From: a virus
IMG/VR virus record: IMGVR_UViG_3300027969_000246
Coordinates: 1 to 35,279 of that record
Strand: one strand, 5' to 3'
DNA: 35,279 nucleotides
Shown piece by piece: positions 23,633-32,889 of this stretch (positions within the stretch are counted from its first letter, which is position 1; each line of letters begins with the position of its first letter). Below the pieces are notes generated by a model. It searched no databases and was not told where the DNA came from. It worked only from the letters and a program-made list of their open reading frames with translations. Both the position numbers and the translations under genes were made by a program.

Positions 23633-26600
23633 TTATTTCATACTACGGTAAAACATGGTCTGTGCTACATAACCTTCACCTACTCCAGATGCATTGCCTG
23701 AAAAATCTGCTACAACATCTACATTTATGGTCAACCCTGCAGTATTTTCTATAGCAGTTGGTCCAATTTTAACTGTACCAGCAGTAACACTAGGTGTTAA
23801 CAGATCTTCGCCGCCAACGTTTAATCTGCTATTTAGATATGATCTAATTGCTCGTTGTGTGGGAATAATGTTATTTGAGTTTTGTAAAAATAACGAATCT
23901 TTACTGAACTCTCTAATTACTGCTGTGGATCCTACGTTAATTCCCGCCAATCGTAATTCTGTTAAGCCTGTTAAATCAAAAAATTCTGCGCTAATAGTAA
24001 TAATACCGGTGGCCTGTTCTACAGCAAACTGTTCACCTGCACGGAAGTTGCCGTCTTGATCAGTTGATGTATAAAACACTCGACCACCATTGAGACTCTG
24101 CACTTCCTGAGCTGGTTCAGTGGTAAAATCGTAGTTGATATATAGGTCTGGATAATTGGTTTCTTCAAAATTCCCAGACCCCACATCTAAGAAATCGTGT
24201 CCAGTGATACGTACCTGACTGTATCTTTCACGGATTATTACTTCCATGCCGTTTTCAATACCTTGAATCAGTGTCGAACTAGGACTGATCTGGAAAGTTG
24301 CCCTGATAGTCCCGTCAGCCATTTCTTCTTGATTAATTCCAACGATCACCGCTATCCTGTAGGCACTATTTCCAGCGATATAAAACTGCGCTCCGGGTCC
24401 AGGTATCACTGTGAGGCCGTCTAGTGTGATAAACTTACCGTTGGGTGTTTTATCAGCAAAGCCATCGCCAGTGACTGTGATAGTTGTTGTACTGGTCTTG
24501 TAGGCACTGCCTTTGCTGATAAAGGTAGGCTGGGCCAATGACGCATCTGCCAGTCTTGTTCTAAAAGTTGGGTTTTCTAATTTATTAGGATCAAAGACAG
24601 ATACAGTAGGTTCGGATGCATATCCGCTACCTGGTTCCCAAATTTTCATACTGCTAACAGTGACACCACCTAACACAACTCTACCTAATGCTCTAGCACC
24701 TGTGTAAATTTTGTTTAAAACAAAGCTGGTAGATATCGGAGCTGCTATCCAAGTTGGTCGATTATTTGATAATGTACTGTCACCTAATGTTATATCGGGA
24801 TTTCCAAAAGCAATAACTCCCCATTTCTGTTCAGATGCTAATGTTCTTGCAGTCCAAACTATGCCATCATATGATGTAGCAGCATAAGAACTTTCTTCTA
24901 GCAAGGTAGGATCTGCACCTATATCCCTAAATCCTGTATCGCCTACGGCAAAGAATACTCCTTGCCCGTATCTAATCTGCTTCCAATTGTGTGATGTAGA
25001 CCCGTCCTGTGATATCACAGTGGCTGGCAACCACACAAATCCATCAAAGCTGTAGGCAACATCACCGGTGCTGCTTATTGCTACAAATCTTCTATTACCA
25101 TATGCTATGCTGACCCAGTCTTTGGCACTAGAATCTGCAACAGCATCCATGATAGTACCTTGCCAAGTAAGAGTTGTGCCATTCCATGTTCCCACAGCTG
25201 CTATGTTTCCGGAATTCGCCAACGCTACAAATTTATCGTAACCGAATGCAACATCAACCCATTCGTTTAATGTAGAGTCGCCGAATACTGGTAATGACGA
25301 CGATGCCCAAGTAGTGCCATTTGTAGAATAAGCAGCTGAATTAAGATTGCTGGCCACAGCTACAAACACTCCTTGAGACACAGTAGATAGTTTTCCGTAC
25401 ACCACCCCTGACCAATTTCTGCTGCTAGGCATAGATCGTATAGTCCAATCAACGCCATTGATGCTTGATGCAGCATCTGCACTGCCCGAAGAAATAGCTA
25501 CAAATTTATTGTCGCCAGTTGCTAGGCATTTCCAATTTCCGTCTGTAGGTAAATCAAAAGAATCCCATGTATCGCCGTCGGATGAGTATCTGCCAAAATG
25601 GCCGCTTGACGGAGTAAGAATAAATTTTCCACTGGCCGCAATTAGAGTATCATCAGCTACGATATATGATATTAATGAATTTGTGCTGTCATCTGATACA
25701 TCAGTAACCGTGAGTAGAATATCGTGTTCACCTGTTATTCCGCCTACATCATCTCCGACAATAGTCACAGTATCGCCGACTGTGTATCCTGCTCCGCCGT
25801 CGGTTACCAAGGTTGAATAAGTTCTTCCTGTTTTTATAACGGTGAATCTAGCCTGAGCTGGCAGTATTTCCACAGTTGTGCCTGTGCCGTTGGTACCAGT
25901 AACATTGGTAAATGTTTGACTGGTTTCGCCATAGGCAGCAGCAGCCCAAGCTTCAGCTGTAGGCAAGTTGATAGTAGTAGCAGTAAACCCAGGTTCACTA
26001 AAAATAGGTCTAGGTTCTATACGATATCGTGTTCCTGTGGTCAGCAGTGCAGCCGACGGAGTTCCGGGCAGCACATGATCCCAACCTGGTAGATCGTCAC
26101 TTTCTCGATAAACACTAATAACTTTTGTAGAGTCGTTATACGCCTGTATGTAACCGTACTGGCCTGTACCTTCTCCAGATATGATTAGTATTCTCATGCC
26201 AATGATCTGCGCTTGAACAGCATTTTCTGCAGTGGCCAATGTTATTGTTAGCGGGCCTCCGGTCTGTGCCTGGTTACCGCGTTGCGTAAATCCAGTGCCG
26301 CCAGTGAGCACCTGACATTCAAACATTGAGTTATCACGGAATTCTTCTTGAACAGCAATAGCACCTGCACCAGAACTTGTTATATCATAGGTTGCAGTGG
26401 TATAATTTTGTCCGCAGTTTGAAAACTCCAAGCCTAAAATATAATCTAAAATTTCTCCAGCGTAGGCCGCTGCTACCACTGCTTGTTCTGTTTGAGTATT
26501 AACATTGCCGTATCTCACAGTTTCGTTGGGATCAATGCCGTCTGCTACTGCTCCAAAGTCACCATACGAACTGTTGCCGTTGGTAGCACGAATAGTTCCG

Positions 26601-29149
26601 CCGTCCTCAGCAAACATACCTATATGGCAATAGTACGTAAACACTGAAACCAATTCAGCACGACCGCCATTGGTGATCCATGCACCAATACCGTCCGATA
26701 TTACCTGCGTAAAGTCATTAGATACAATGGATTTATTTCCGCCGTTGTGTAGTGCTCCATCAACTTTTTGGCCGACAGCAGCCGTTCCAAATGTGGTAAC
26801 GTTTTGAATATAGTGACTTCGATTAATAATCCATGTTCGTGTATCGTTAGGTCCCCATCCAGGATCAAGACTCACAAATGCTCCTGCTGTAGGTATACTA
26901 TATACCGTGCCTGCTACAGGAGATGGTAGCACCCCGCTAAGGCCTTTCAGCGTCATATTTCTAATGCTTGTGGTATCTCTTACATAGAACATGTCTTCGA
27001 GTGCGCTGCCGCTCACAGCGTTGGCATACAATCGACCGTGTAGAACCGATTTATAATTTCCGGGATATCGTAAATCATATATCATTGCGTTGATAAATCT
27101 ATCAATGTCGTTGGCCCAGCGGGCAGCGTCATACACATAAGAAATATATGTGTTGGCCATGTAAGCATCAACTTCTGCCTTGATACATTCTCTATTAGCT
27201 TCTAAAATAGTACGTGCATCTATTCTATCAATGTCGGTTGTAACTGTGTTATTTCCTGTTACTGTTGGGTTTGTGCCAGTGCCTGTGAGCTTGTACTGGA
27301 TTATTGAGATTATACTGCTCCATAATGCATTAACAAACGCTGCGCCTGTGGCAGAGGCTGGGTTGGTAAAATCCTGCGGAACAGTATTGCCTGTTAATAA
27401 ATTAGCAGGTATTCCTCGAATGATGTTTCCTAATTTTGTTCCTATATAGATTATACTTTCTAAAAATTTAACGTGATCTGTGACATACACAGCTATCGGT
27501 TCGTTGGCACGGATAGTCACTGATCTCAGTTCTTCACCAAGTACGGCCGTTCCAACAGGAATAATCAATGGTAATACTTCTTGATATTCACCAGTGGATA
27601 CTTTTATGATAGTTGTGCCTGAATACCCATCATCAACTGTTTCCAACGCATATCTAACTGTACGATACGGCTTGAAGTAGTTTATGCCTCGTTGTGGGTC
27701 ATCGTCATCCACTCCATCAGTTCTAACATAGTAGATTCGATTTAAAGAACCCCACGTGGTATAGTCTAGGTCGCCTTGATTATTTTCAACATATAACAGT
27801 TGATCTTGGGTACCGATAGCTACACTTATGTTACCGAATGTACTACCATCATCTAAAGTATATATTGTACTACCATCTTCAAAAATACTTCTTCTAAGAC
27901 CAAATGACAATATGTCGCCTTGAATAGTAAGAGCATTATTTTCATCCCCTACTACTAGTGTGGTCCAGTATGTGATGCCTTCGCCATTGTCGCCTGGAAA
28001 ATTTGCAAAATCACTGAAATGAGGGGTAGTGGCAATGTATGCTATACCTCTAAAATATGCCACGTCGTAGAGATTATAGCTTTCGTTGAATCGCCAAGGG
28101 CCTCTGACATTTTGTGCAGCAACTACCACTTGCCAATTAGAAGTATCCAACGGCCTCAAAGAGCTGTCGTCTTCAAATTGATTTATTAAACTAACCCACA
28201 ATGCGCCACCGCGTCTTATTATGTCGCCTTCTCGATATTGATAGTTGCCTTGAGAATCATATTCTCCAATGAATCGTATGCCTTTGGTTATCACAGTCCA
28301 GTCTGGATTATTTGACCCCGATGCGTCAACACCTGGTTGACTGTTGTAACTGTTTAGGGCCGATACATAAACCACACCGCCGTATCTTACTACATCACCT
28401 ATGGCATAATAGGTTTGAAATCTCCATTCGGAGTCAAATTCAAAGCCGGATAGATATGTTTGAAAATTTGCATTAACAATGTTTGTAGATGATGTATGTT
28501 CTGTGATACATTTTAATATACTACCGCCATATTTTACTAAATCGTTTTGTCTATATCTGGTAGAAGTTTGATAAGAACCAACATAGGTATAATTTTCTAC
28601 TAACACCGACCATGTTTCGGCAGTGCTGTCTTCTATGGTATCGTTGTTACCTACTGCTATTCCTTCAGATAATGTTCCAGCAACGTGTTCTAGAGTACAC
28701 TGATAAGTGTATCCATTGTATCTTACAGCATCACCTACTTTATATCTAGTACCATCGGCCCACGTATTTCTAAAATTAGATCCTGTGGCAAAAATTTCAA
28801 ATTTATCTGCGTTTGTGTTAAAATTAGTAGACGATTGATGTGATACTATGCATAGGTAAAGATTGCCGCCGTCAACAACCAGCACACCTGGGTCGTATCT
28901 AGTACTAGCAGTCCACGGACCTAGAAATTTCCTACCTTCAGTGGTTTTAACCCATGCTGGTGATGGGTCGGTATTGCCTGCTGGAAGATACGTCTGCGCA
29001 TCATCAAATACCGAAGATTCATGTTGTCTTATACAGGCCCAAGATGCACCTTGATAGAATATAACATCATCTTTATAATAGGTCACTGAACTAGCTGACC
29101 AGTTGCCTCTCCATGTGTATCTAAATCTTGTTATTCTAAACTCTGCCAT
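23633..29149 (-). CDS. Giant modular tail fibre/adhesion protein (1838 aa)
   Basis: A paralogue of the 2558-residue protein with the same plan but fewer inserts. Seven N-terminal Trp/Tyr modules (about residues 10-400; for example T-R-Y-K-V-G-D-A-V-R-Y-N-G-Y-T-Y-Q-C) come first. Then comes a beta-helix-like start with Y-Y-V-R-T-D-G-V and E-V-L-P-L-I-I-P-V-G-T (about 465-560). Only one helical unit is present (about 640-705), here with A-R-W-A-N-D-I-D replacing the usual C-x-R-D-V-G. The D-P-G-W-G-P-N-D block is around 760-830. A propeller-like region with S-x-D-G-x-x-W repeats is at about 1170-1475, and the C-terminus has G-H-D-F-L-D-V-G, F-Y-T-S-T-D-Q-D-G-N-F and P-T-Q-R-A-I-R. Its start has an AGGA site. 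Probably a virion fibre or baseplate-attached adhesion protein. Confidence 0.8.
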   Translation of the reverse strand: MAEFRITRFRYTWRGNWSASSVTYYKDDVIFYQGASWACIRQHESSVFDDAQTYLPAGNTDPSPAWVKTTEGRKFLGPWTASTRYDPGVLVVDGGNLYLCIVSHQSSTNFNTNADKFEIFATGSNFRNTWADGTRYKVGDAVRYNGYTYQCTLEHVAGTLSEGIAVGNNDTIEDSTAETWSVLVENYTYVGSYQTSTRYRQNDLVKYGGSILKCITEHTSSTNIVNANFQTYLSGFEFDSEWRFQTYYAIGDVVRYGGVVYVSALNSYNSQPGVDASGSNNPDWTVITKGIRFIGEYDSQGNYQYREGDIIRRGGALWVSLINQFEDDSSLRPLDTSNWQVVVAAQNVRGPWRFNESYNLYDVAYFRGIAYIATTPHFSDFANFPGDNGEGITYWTTLVVGDENNALTIQGDILSFGLRRSIFEDGSTIYTLDDGSTFGNISVAIGTQDQLLYVENNQGDLDYTTWGSLNRIYYVRTDGVDDDDPQRGINYFKPYRTVRYALETVDDGYSGTTIIKVSTGEYQEVLPLIIPVGTAVLGEELRSVTIRANEPIAVYVTDHVKFLESIIYIGTKLGNIIRGIPANLLTGNTVPQDFTNPASATGAAFVNALWSSIISIIQYKLTGTGTNPTVTGNNTVTTDIDRIDARTILEANRECIKAEVDAYMANTYISYVYDAARWANDIDRFINAMIYDLRYPGNYKSVLHGRLYANAVSGSALEDMFYVRDTTSIRNMTLKGLSGVLPSPVAGTVYSIPTAGAFVSLDPGWGPNDTRTWIINRSHYIQNVTTFGTAAVGQKVDGALHNGGNKSIVSNDFTQVISDGIGAWITNGGRAELVSVFTYYCHIGMFAEDGGTIRATNGNSSYGDFGAVADGIDPNETVRYGNVNTQTEQAVVAAAYAGEILDYILGLEFSNCGQNYTTATYDITSSGAGAIAVQEEFRDNSMFECQVLTGGTGFTQRGNQAQTGGPLTITLATAENAVQAQIIGMRILIISGEGTGQYGYIQAYNDSTKVISVYRESDDLPGWDHVLPGTPSAALLTTGTRYRIEPRPIFSEPGFTATTINLPTAEAWAAAAYGETSQTFTNVTGTNGTGTTVEILPAQARFTVIKTGRTYSTLVTDGGAGYTVGDTVTIVGDDVGGITGEHDILLTVTDVSDDSTNSLISYIVADDTLIAASGKFILTPSSGHFGRYSSDGDTWDSFDLPTDGNWKCLATGDNKFVAISSGSADAASSINGVDWTIRSMPSSRNWSGVVYGKLSTVSQGVFVAVASNLNSAAYSTNGTTWASSSLPVFGDSTLNEWVDVAFGYDKFVALANSGNIAAVGTWNGTTLTWQGTIMDAVADSSAKDWVSIAYGNRRFVAISSTGDVAYSFDGFVWLPATVISQDGSTSHNWKQIRYGQGVFFAVGDTGFRDIGADPTLLEESSYAATSYDGIVWTARTLASEQKWGVIAFGNPDITLGDSTLSNNRPTWIAAPISTSFVLNKIYTGARALGRVVLGGVTVSSMKIWEPGSGYASEPTVSVFDPNKLENPTFRTRLADASLAQPTFISKGSAYKTSTTTITVTGDGFADKTPNGKFITLDGLTVIPGPGAQFYIAGNSAYRIAVIVGINQEEMADGTIRATFQISPSSTLIQGIENGMEVIIRERYSQVRITGHDFLDVGSGNFEETNYPDLYINYDFTTEPAQEVQSLNGGRVFYTSTDQDGNFRAGEQFAVEQATGIITISAEFFDLTGLTELRLAGINVGSTAVIREFSKDSLFLQNSNNIIPTQRAIRSYLNSRLNVGGEDLLTPSVTAGTVKIGPTAIENTAGLTINVDVVADFSGNASGVGEGYVAQTMFYRSMK

Positions 29150-29162
29150 TGTCTGGTCCTAA

Positions 29163-29528
29163 TTAAGTCGAAATACCAGTTGGATATGAATATCCTCTGT
29201 TTATTCTAATAGTAAACATGCCTTCACCATCTACGTAGTAAAACAATGCTCGATTGTCCCATTTATACTGAGGGTATTTCATATTTTCATTTATTAATTC
29301 ATGCTCTTCATCTAGCCCATCAAAGTAATCTACACCGGCTTCAAAATTGTCATAGTCTTCTTCTGGAGGGCCTGGTATGTTTAATTCGTAGGCTCCTAGA
29401 TCTGATAGTTGATCACTTCGCACCAAAAATAATTCACCGTCTTCATTCCTGCGTAGCCCGTACCAATATCTAGGACTATCTCCTAACGATTCAATGGGTG
29501 TTGTACCTAAATAATATGGACTGGTCAT
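29163..29528 (-). CDS. Small acidic protein, possibly virion-associated
   Basis: A 121-residue, strongly acidic protein rich in Y, with Y-W-Y-G-L-R-R-N-E-D-G-E-L-F-L-V-R near the N-terminus and Y-V-D-G-E-G-M-F-T-I-R-I-N-R-G near the C-terminus. The central part (P-G-P-P-E-E-D-Y-D-N-F-E-A-G-V-D-Y-F-D) is low-complexity acidic. I recall similar small proteins next to fibre genes in T4-like cyanophages but know no function. AAGGAA precedes the start. It lies between a small beta-rich gene and the 1838-aa fibre. Confidence 0.6.
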   Translation of the reverse strand: MTSPYYLGTTPIESLGDSPRYWYGLRRNEDGELFLVRSDQLSDLGAYELNIPGPPEEDYDNFEAGVDYFDGLDEEHELINENMKYPQYKWDNRALFYYVDGEGMFTIRINRGYSYPTGIST

Positions 29529-29537
29529 AATTATTCC

Positions 29538-29870
29538 TTAAGAAATTTCTACATAGCTCACTGTGGCATCTACACTATCGGCAGTATCAACTGTAAGTCT
29601 TAATTCGGTGTTAGAAGGCATAATTAGTTTTTCTCCGCCAGTAACTACTTTTATCGAAGTGTTTGGGGGTATCGCTATGCCTTTTACCAAATAACTAACT
29701 GTGGTGTCTTCTCCAACAACTTGTATATCTGCGATCACTGTGTCATATTCTGTGACATTGGCTAAATTGCATCCTATTACTGTGGCTCTAACACCTGCAC
29801 CCACTGCTAATATATCTGTAGGAGTAGTACCTACGCTAGTAACTAGACTGTGTTTAAATATCGTTGGCAT
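29538..29870 (-). CDS. Small beta-rich virion protein
   Basis: A 110-residue strand-rich protein. T-D-I-L-A-V-G-A-G-V-R-A-T-V-I-G-C-N-L-A-N leads to V-I-A-D-I-Q-V, then Y-L-V-K-G-I-A-I-P-P-N-T-S and V-S-Y-V-E-I-S at the end. The architecture matches the proteins at 15582 and 32886 and resembles small phage beta-sandwich proteins that mediate joints or decoration. It has an AGGAT ribosome site and is 3 nt from the preceding fibre gene's stop. Confidence 0.55.
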   Translation of the reverse strand: MPTIFKHSLVTSVGTTPTDILAVGAGVRATVIGCNLANVTEYDTVIADIQVVGEDTTVSYLVKGIAIPPNTSIKVVTGGEKLIMPSNTELRLTVDTADSVDATVSYVEIS

Positions 29871-29873
29871 GTT

Positions 29874-30926
29874 TTATCCTAATGTAAGAGCATAGACTAC
29901 TGCTGTGGCTTCTGCTTCAGCAAGACTTACTGCACCAGATGATCCAGCAGGACTAGCCCATGTTGACCCGTTCCAAATTTCTAATGCGTTAGAGTCATTG
30001 TTAAATCTAGTCATGCCTAACACAGCATATGCTGTAGGTCTTTGTGCGTTTGATCCTACTGGGGGCACAAATCCGTTAGTGCCTGCTAATTTAAAATAAC
30101 CTGTTCCGTTTTGCACAATCTGAGAAACAACGTTAGACACTTGGTTAGTGATTACATTGTCAACTATACGGAAATTACCTAGTCTAACACCGCCCGCGCC
30201 GTTGCCGTCAATGTATAGATCTTGTCCTGTTGTTGTGGTAATTTCATTATCACGGAACATCAGGTTTCCAATGTCCATCGAAGGAACTATCAGTGATGAA
30301 GTGTACAGAGTTCCGGTGTACACAGCTCGCCATCTGTATGTGGCGGATCCTAAATCGTAGGTGTTGTCAGTTTGAGGAACTAGGTCACTGCGAATGCTGG
30401 CGTTGATTACGATGTTGTCTGTGAGCGCATCACCAATTTGTATGTTTCCGCCGATGACCACATTACCTGTGGCATTGATATTGCCGGTGACTACAAGATC
30501 GCCTGTGATGTTGGTGTTAGCTACGATGTTAACAGTACCAGAGCCGTTGGGATCTAGTTCTATGCTACTGTTACTAACTGTGGTTGATATGGTACTGCCT
30601 TGCAGTTGCAGATCATCTATCTGTAGTCTTGAATGGTATACTGTGGCTTCGCCTGCTGCCGCAGTAAAAGTTATAGTGTTTGAATCGCTGGTTATTGTGT
30701 TGCCTGTGAAATGCAGGCTACCGATATTCAGTTGATTATCTACGGTGATGTTTGTAGAGCGGAGGTGTCCGTTGACGTCTAGGTCAGTGGTAGGTGATGA
30801 TGTCTTTATCCCGATACGAGAGTTAACAACATCCAAATAGAGTAAGTCGGTCTCGAATGCCAAATTTTCGCCTGCGCGAAGAAGATTTGACTTCAAGAGC
30901 TGACCGGAAATACGACCAATCGCCAT
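29874..30926 (-). CDS. Tail fibre protein (paralogue of 31064-32158)
   Basis: A 350-residue protein from the ATG at 30926, which has GGAGAG five bases upstream. An in-frame GTG at 30947 is less likely. The N-terminal block I-G-R-I-S-G-Q-L-L-K-S-N-L-L-R-A-G-E-N-L followed by L-L-Y-L-D-V-V-N-S-R-I-G-I is shared with the protein at 31064-32158 and is probably the virion attachment region. A shaft follows with L-D-P-N-G-S-G-T-V and N-I-T-G-D-L-V-V-T-G-N-I-N. Near the C-terminus is R-F-N-N-D-S-N-A-L-E-I-W-N-G-S-T-W, a 'W-N-G-x-x-W' domain common in marine phage fibres. It ends in Y-A-L-T-L-G, nearly the same ending as its paralogue (Y-A-L-I-L-G). Confidence 0.75.
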   Translation of the reverse strand: MAIGRISGQLLKSNLLRAGENLAFETDLLYLDVVNSRIGIKTSSPTTDLDVNGHLRSTNITVDNQLNIGSLHFTGNTITSDSNTITFTAAAGEATVYHSRLQIDDLQLQGSTISTTVSNSSIELDPNGSGTVNIVANTNITGDLVVTGNINATGNVVIGGNIQIGDALTDNIVINASIRSDLVPQTDNTYDLGSATYRWRAVYTGTLYTSSLIVPSMDIGNLMFRDNEITTTTGQDLYIDGNGAGGVRLGNFRIVDNVITNQVSNVVSQIVQNGTGYFKLAGTNGFVPPVGSNAQRPTAYAVLGMTRFNNDSNALEIWNGSTWASPAGSSGAVSLAEAEATAVVYALTLG

Positions 30927-31043
30927 TAGCTCTCCACATAAAGACACCGGGTTTCACGGATTACCAGATTTTCAGCTTGCGCTCTTTGTCGGTATACCAC
31001 AGTCGGATTTTACAAGGATTTGGCCAACCCTAGCAATTACAAG

Positions 31044-31050
31044 TATTTAT
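31044..31050 (-). promoter_or_regulatory. T4-type late promoter element with a long leader to the 30926 fibre
   Basis: The minus strand reads ATAAATA (complement of 31044-31050) just downstream of the previous fibre gene's stop. The leader to the ATG at 30926 is about 110 nt, the longest non-coding stretch in the window. It contains the palindrome GGTATACC (30991-30998), a direct repeat of CCGAC, and three copies of AATCC on the transcribed-sense strand. Confidence 0.5.
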
Positions 31051-31063
31051 GCAGATTGAAAAT

Positions 31064-32158
31064 TTAGCCGAGTATGAGAGCGTAAACGTTACTTAACTCA
31101 TTCATGATTTCTGTAGTAACTTCAATGCCGCCGCCGGTGGAAACTGCCCATACCGTTCCGTCAAAACATTCTAAATATTCTCGTTCGGTATTCCACCGTG
31201 TTTCTCCTTCGTCTGGAGAGGCTCTACGATCTAGATCAGAACCCGACGGTATAACCATAGCATTTGTACCACTGATGCTATAATATCCGGTACCCGATGA
31301 GGATAAGGTCAACGGGGTGTTTAATAAGTTTGTGATATCGTTGCCCTGCCATTTAGTACTTTCTATAAATGTTATTCCAGTATAAGGATTTAATATAATA
31401 TCATCGTTGCTCTGCTGAGCTGAAATTTTATTAATAACTCCATTGATAATTGTTTGATCGCTGATGGTAACAGACTGTGGCTGAACTCCGCTGCCCGGCC
31501 ATGCTCCGTCTGTAAAATATTGCCATTCTGGAGTATGCAGCTCTGCCCAACGTCGTTGGCTAGAGTCTGCGGCATCTGCACCTAACGCATAAGTCAAATC
31601 GTCGCCCGGAATAATACTTTGAGTAAAATCTGTGTTAACAGTCACGGTGTCTAGAGTCTGATCACCAAAAGTCAGTGTACCTAGACCTGTAAGATTCCCA
31701 CTCATAGAAATATTGCCGCTGACTGCAAGATCGCCTGTGATGTTGGTATCGGATAACAACTGCACTGTGCCCGATCCGTTGGGGTCTAACACTATGTTGC
31801 TGTTAGAAATACTGGATATAAGATTACCGTCTAAGATAAGATTAGCTGTGGTAAGTCTATCGTGAAAAATTTCACCACCACCGTTGATGTAAACATCAAT
31901 TCCACCTACACTGGTTGTGATGGTGTTTGGAGCATTGAATCGTAGATTACCTGGAGCAAGTTGTGTGACAGCAGTGAGCTCGTTGGCATATATGTTATTG
32001 TTTACATCTAGCGTATAAACAGGTGTTGCATCTCGTATACCAATCTGTTGATTGGTTACATCAAGATAAAGTAGACTGGTTTCAAACGCAAGATCAACCC
32101 CGGCACGTAGCAGATTATCTGTGAGTACCTGTCCACCTATGCGCCCTAATTGACTCAT
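31064..32158 (-). CDS. Tail fibre protein (paralogue of 29874-30926)
   Basis: A 364-residue protein with the shared N-terminal attachment-like block L-G-R-I-G-G-Q-V-L-T-D-N-L-L-R-A-G and L-L-Y-L-D-V-T-N-Q-Q-I-G-I. The shaft contains V-L-D-P-N-G-S-G-T-V and N-I-T-G-D-L-A-V-S-G-N-I-S. A C-terminal R-W-N-T-E-R-E-Y-L-E-C-F-D-G-T-V-W domain corresponds to the 'R-F-N-x-x-x-x-x-L-E-x-W-N-G-S-T-W' of its paralogue. No clear ribosome site precedes the ATG, which lies 2 nt after the upstream gene's stop, so translation is probably coupled. Confidence 0.75.
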   Translation of the reverse strand: MSQLGRIGGQVLTDNLLRAGVDLAFETSLLYLDVTNQQIGIRDATPVYTLDVNNNIYANELTAVTQLAPGNLRFNAPNTITTSVGGIDVYINGGGEIFHDRLTTANLILDGNLISSISNSNIVLDPNGSGTVQLLSDTNITGDLAVSGNISMSGNLTGLGTLTFGDQTLDTVTVNTDFTQSIIPGDDLTYALGADAADSSQRRWAELHTPEWQYFTDGAWPGSGVQPQSVTISDQTIINGVINKISAQQSNDDIILNPYTGITFIESTKWQGNDITNLLNTPLTLSSSGTGYYSISGTNAMVIPSGSDLDRRASPDEGETRWNTEREYLECFDGTVWAVSTGGGIEVTTEIMNELSNVYALILG

Positions 32159-32160
32159 GG

Positions 32161-32889
32161 TTAGTTGGCGTATCCGTAGTATACAGTTACGTAAACTGGA
32201 TTACCGCCTCCTCCGCTTGCTGGTACTGCTGATCCAAATGTAAGATAATATCCAGCTACACGCACCTTACCTGTGCCTGTGGGTGTTCCGCCGCTCTTGG
32301 TAAACACTGTGCCTACTGTGTTAGCAGCTGCTCCAAACGATGTAAATGTTGTAGAGCCTACTGAGGTAATTACATAACTGGTACCGTTGTTAGCACTGCT
32401 TAATGAAGTAGCATTGATTTCAGCACCTGTTCCTGTGCTTGTGGGATTTTGATTTATTGTAAAGTTAGTGGTAGAAATCTGCATGACGTTTTCTACCAAC
32501 ACAATAATATTGTCTGCACTGGCAGCATATGCTGGAGCATAGGTAGTATTTAATGGACCAAAAATAGTGGATGTGCCGTCGCCTGCCGGAGTTAATTGTT
32601 CTTTGACAATAGCAGAAGCTAACGGACTGGCTACTGTAACCCATGCTCCACCAACATAGGCTTCTAATGCAGGAATAGTTGTGTTGTATCTGATTGTGCC
32701 GTTGGCATCTGTGGGTTGTCTTACTCCGGTTAACTGCGGGCGTTGCGCAGTTGTGCCTTTAGGCAGCATCATACCGCCGTTGGCATTAACCACCACTCTA
32801 TTACCAGGCCCGTTACCTGCAGGATAATATATCAATGCGCGATCATTGATACTAAATTTAGATATGTTTTTGGTCTTTAAGAATTTCAT
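32161..32889 (-). CDS. Tail fibre-associated protein with an exchangeable beta module
   Basis: A 242-residue protein. The N-terminal third has L-I-Y-Y-P-A-G-N-G-P-G-N-R and a fibre-type segment G-T-I-R-Y-N-T-T-I-P-A-L-E-A-Y-V-G-G-A-W. The C-terminal half holds S-Y-V-I-T-S-V-G-S-T-T-F-T-S-F-G-A followed by N-T-V-G-T-V-F-T-K-S-G, a short module also present inside the 2558-aa fibre. The end (V-Y-V-T-V-Y-Y-G-Y) is strand-like. It overlaps the upstream gene by 4 nt (ATGA). Confidence 0.65.
   Translation of the reverse strand: MKFLKTKNISKFSINDRALIYYPAGNGPGNRVVVNANGGMMLPKGTTAQRPQLTGVRQPTDANGTIRYNTTIPALEAYVGGAWVTVASPLASAIVKEQLTPAGDGTSTIFGPLNTTYAPAYAASADNIIVLVENVMQISTTNFTINQNPTSTGTGAEINATSLSSANNGTSYVITSVGSTTFTSFGAAANTVGTVFTKSGGTPTGTGKVRVAGYYLTFGSAVPASGGGGNPVYVTVYYGYAN

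Noticed and set aside
30927-31063. Possible tRNA or small RNA gene in the longest gap
   Set aside because: No cloverleaf or T-loop (GTTCRANYC) sequence could be placed. Only a short palindrome and small repeats are visible.
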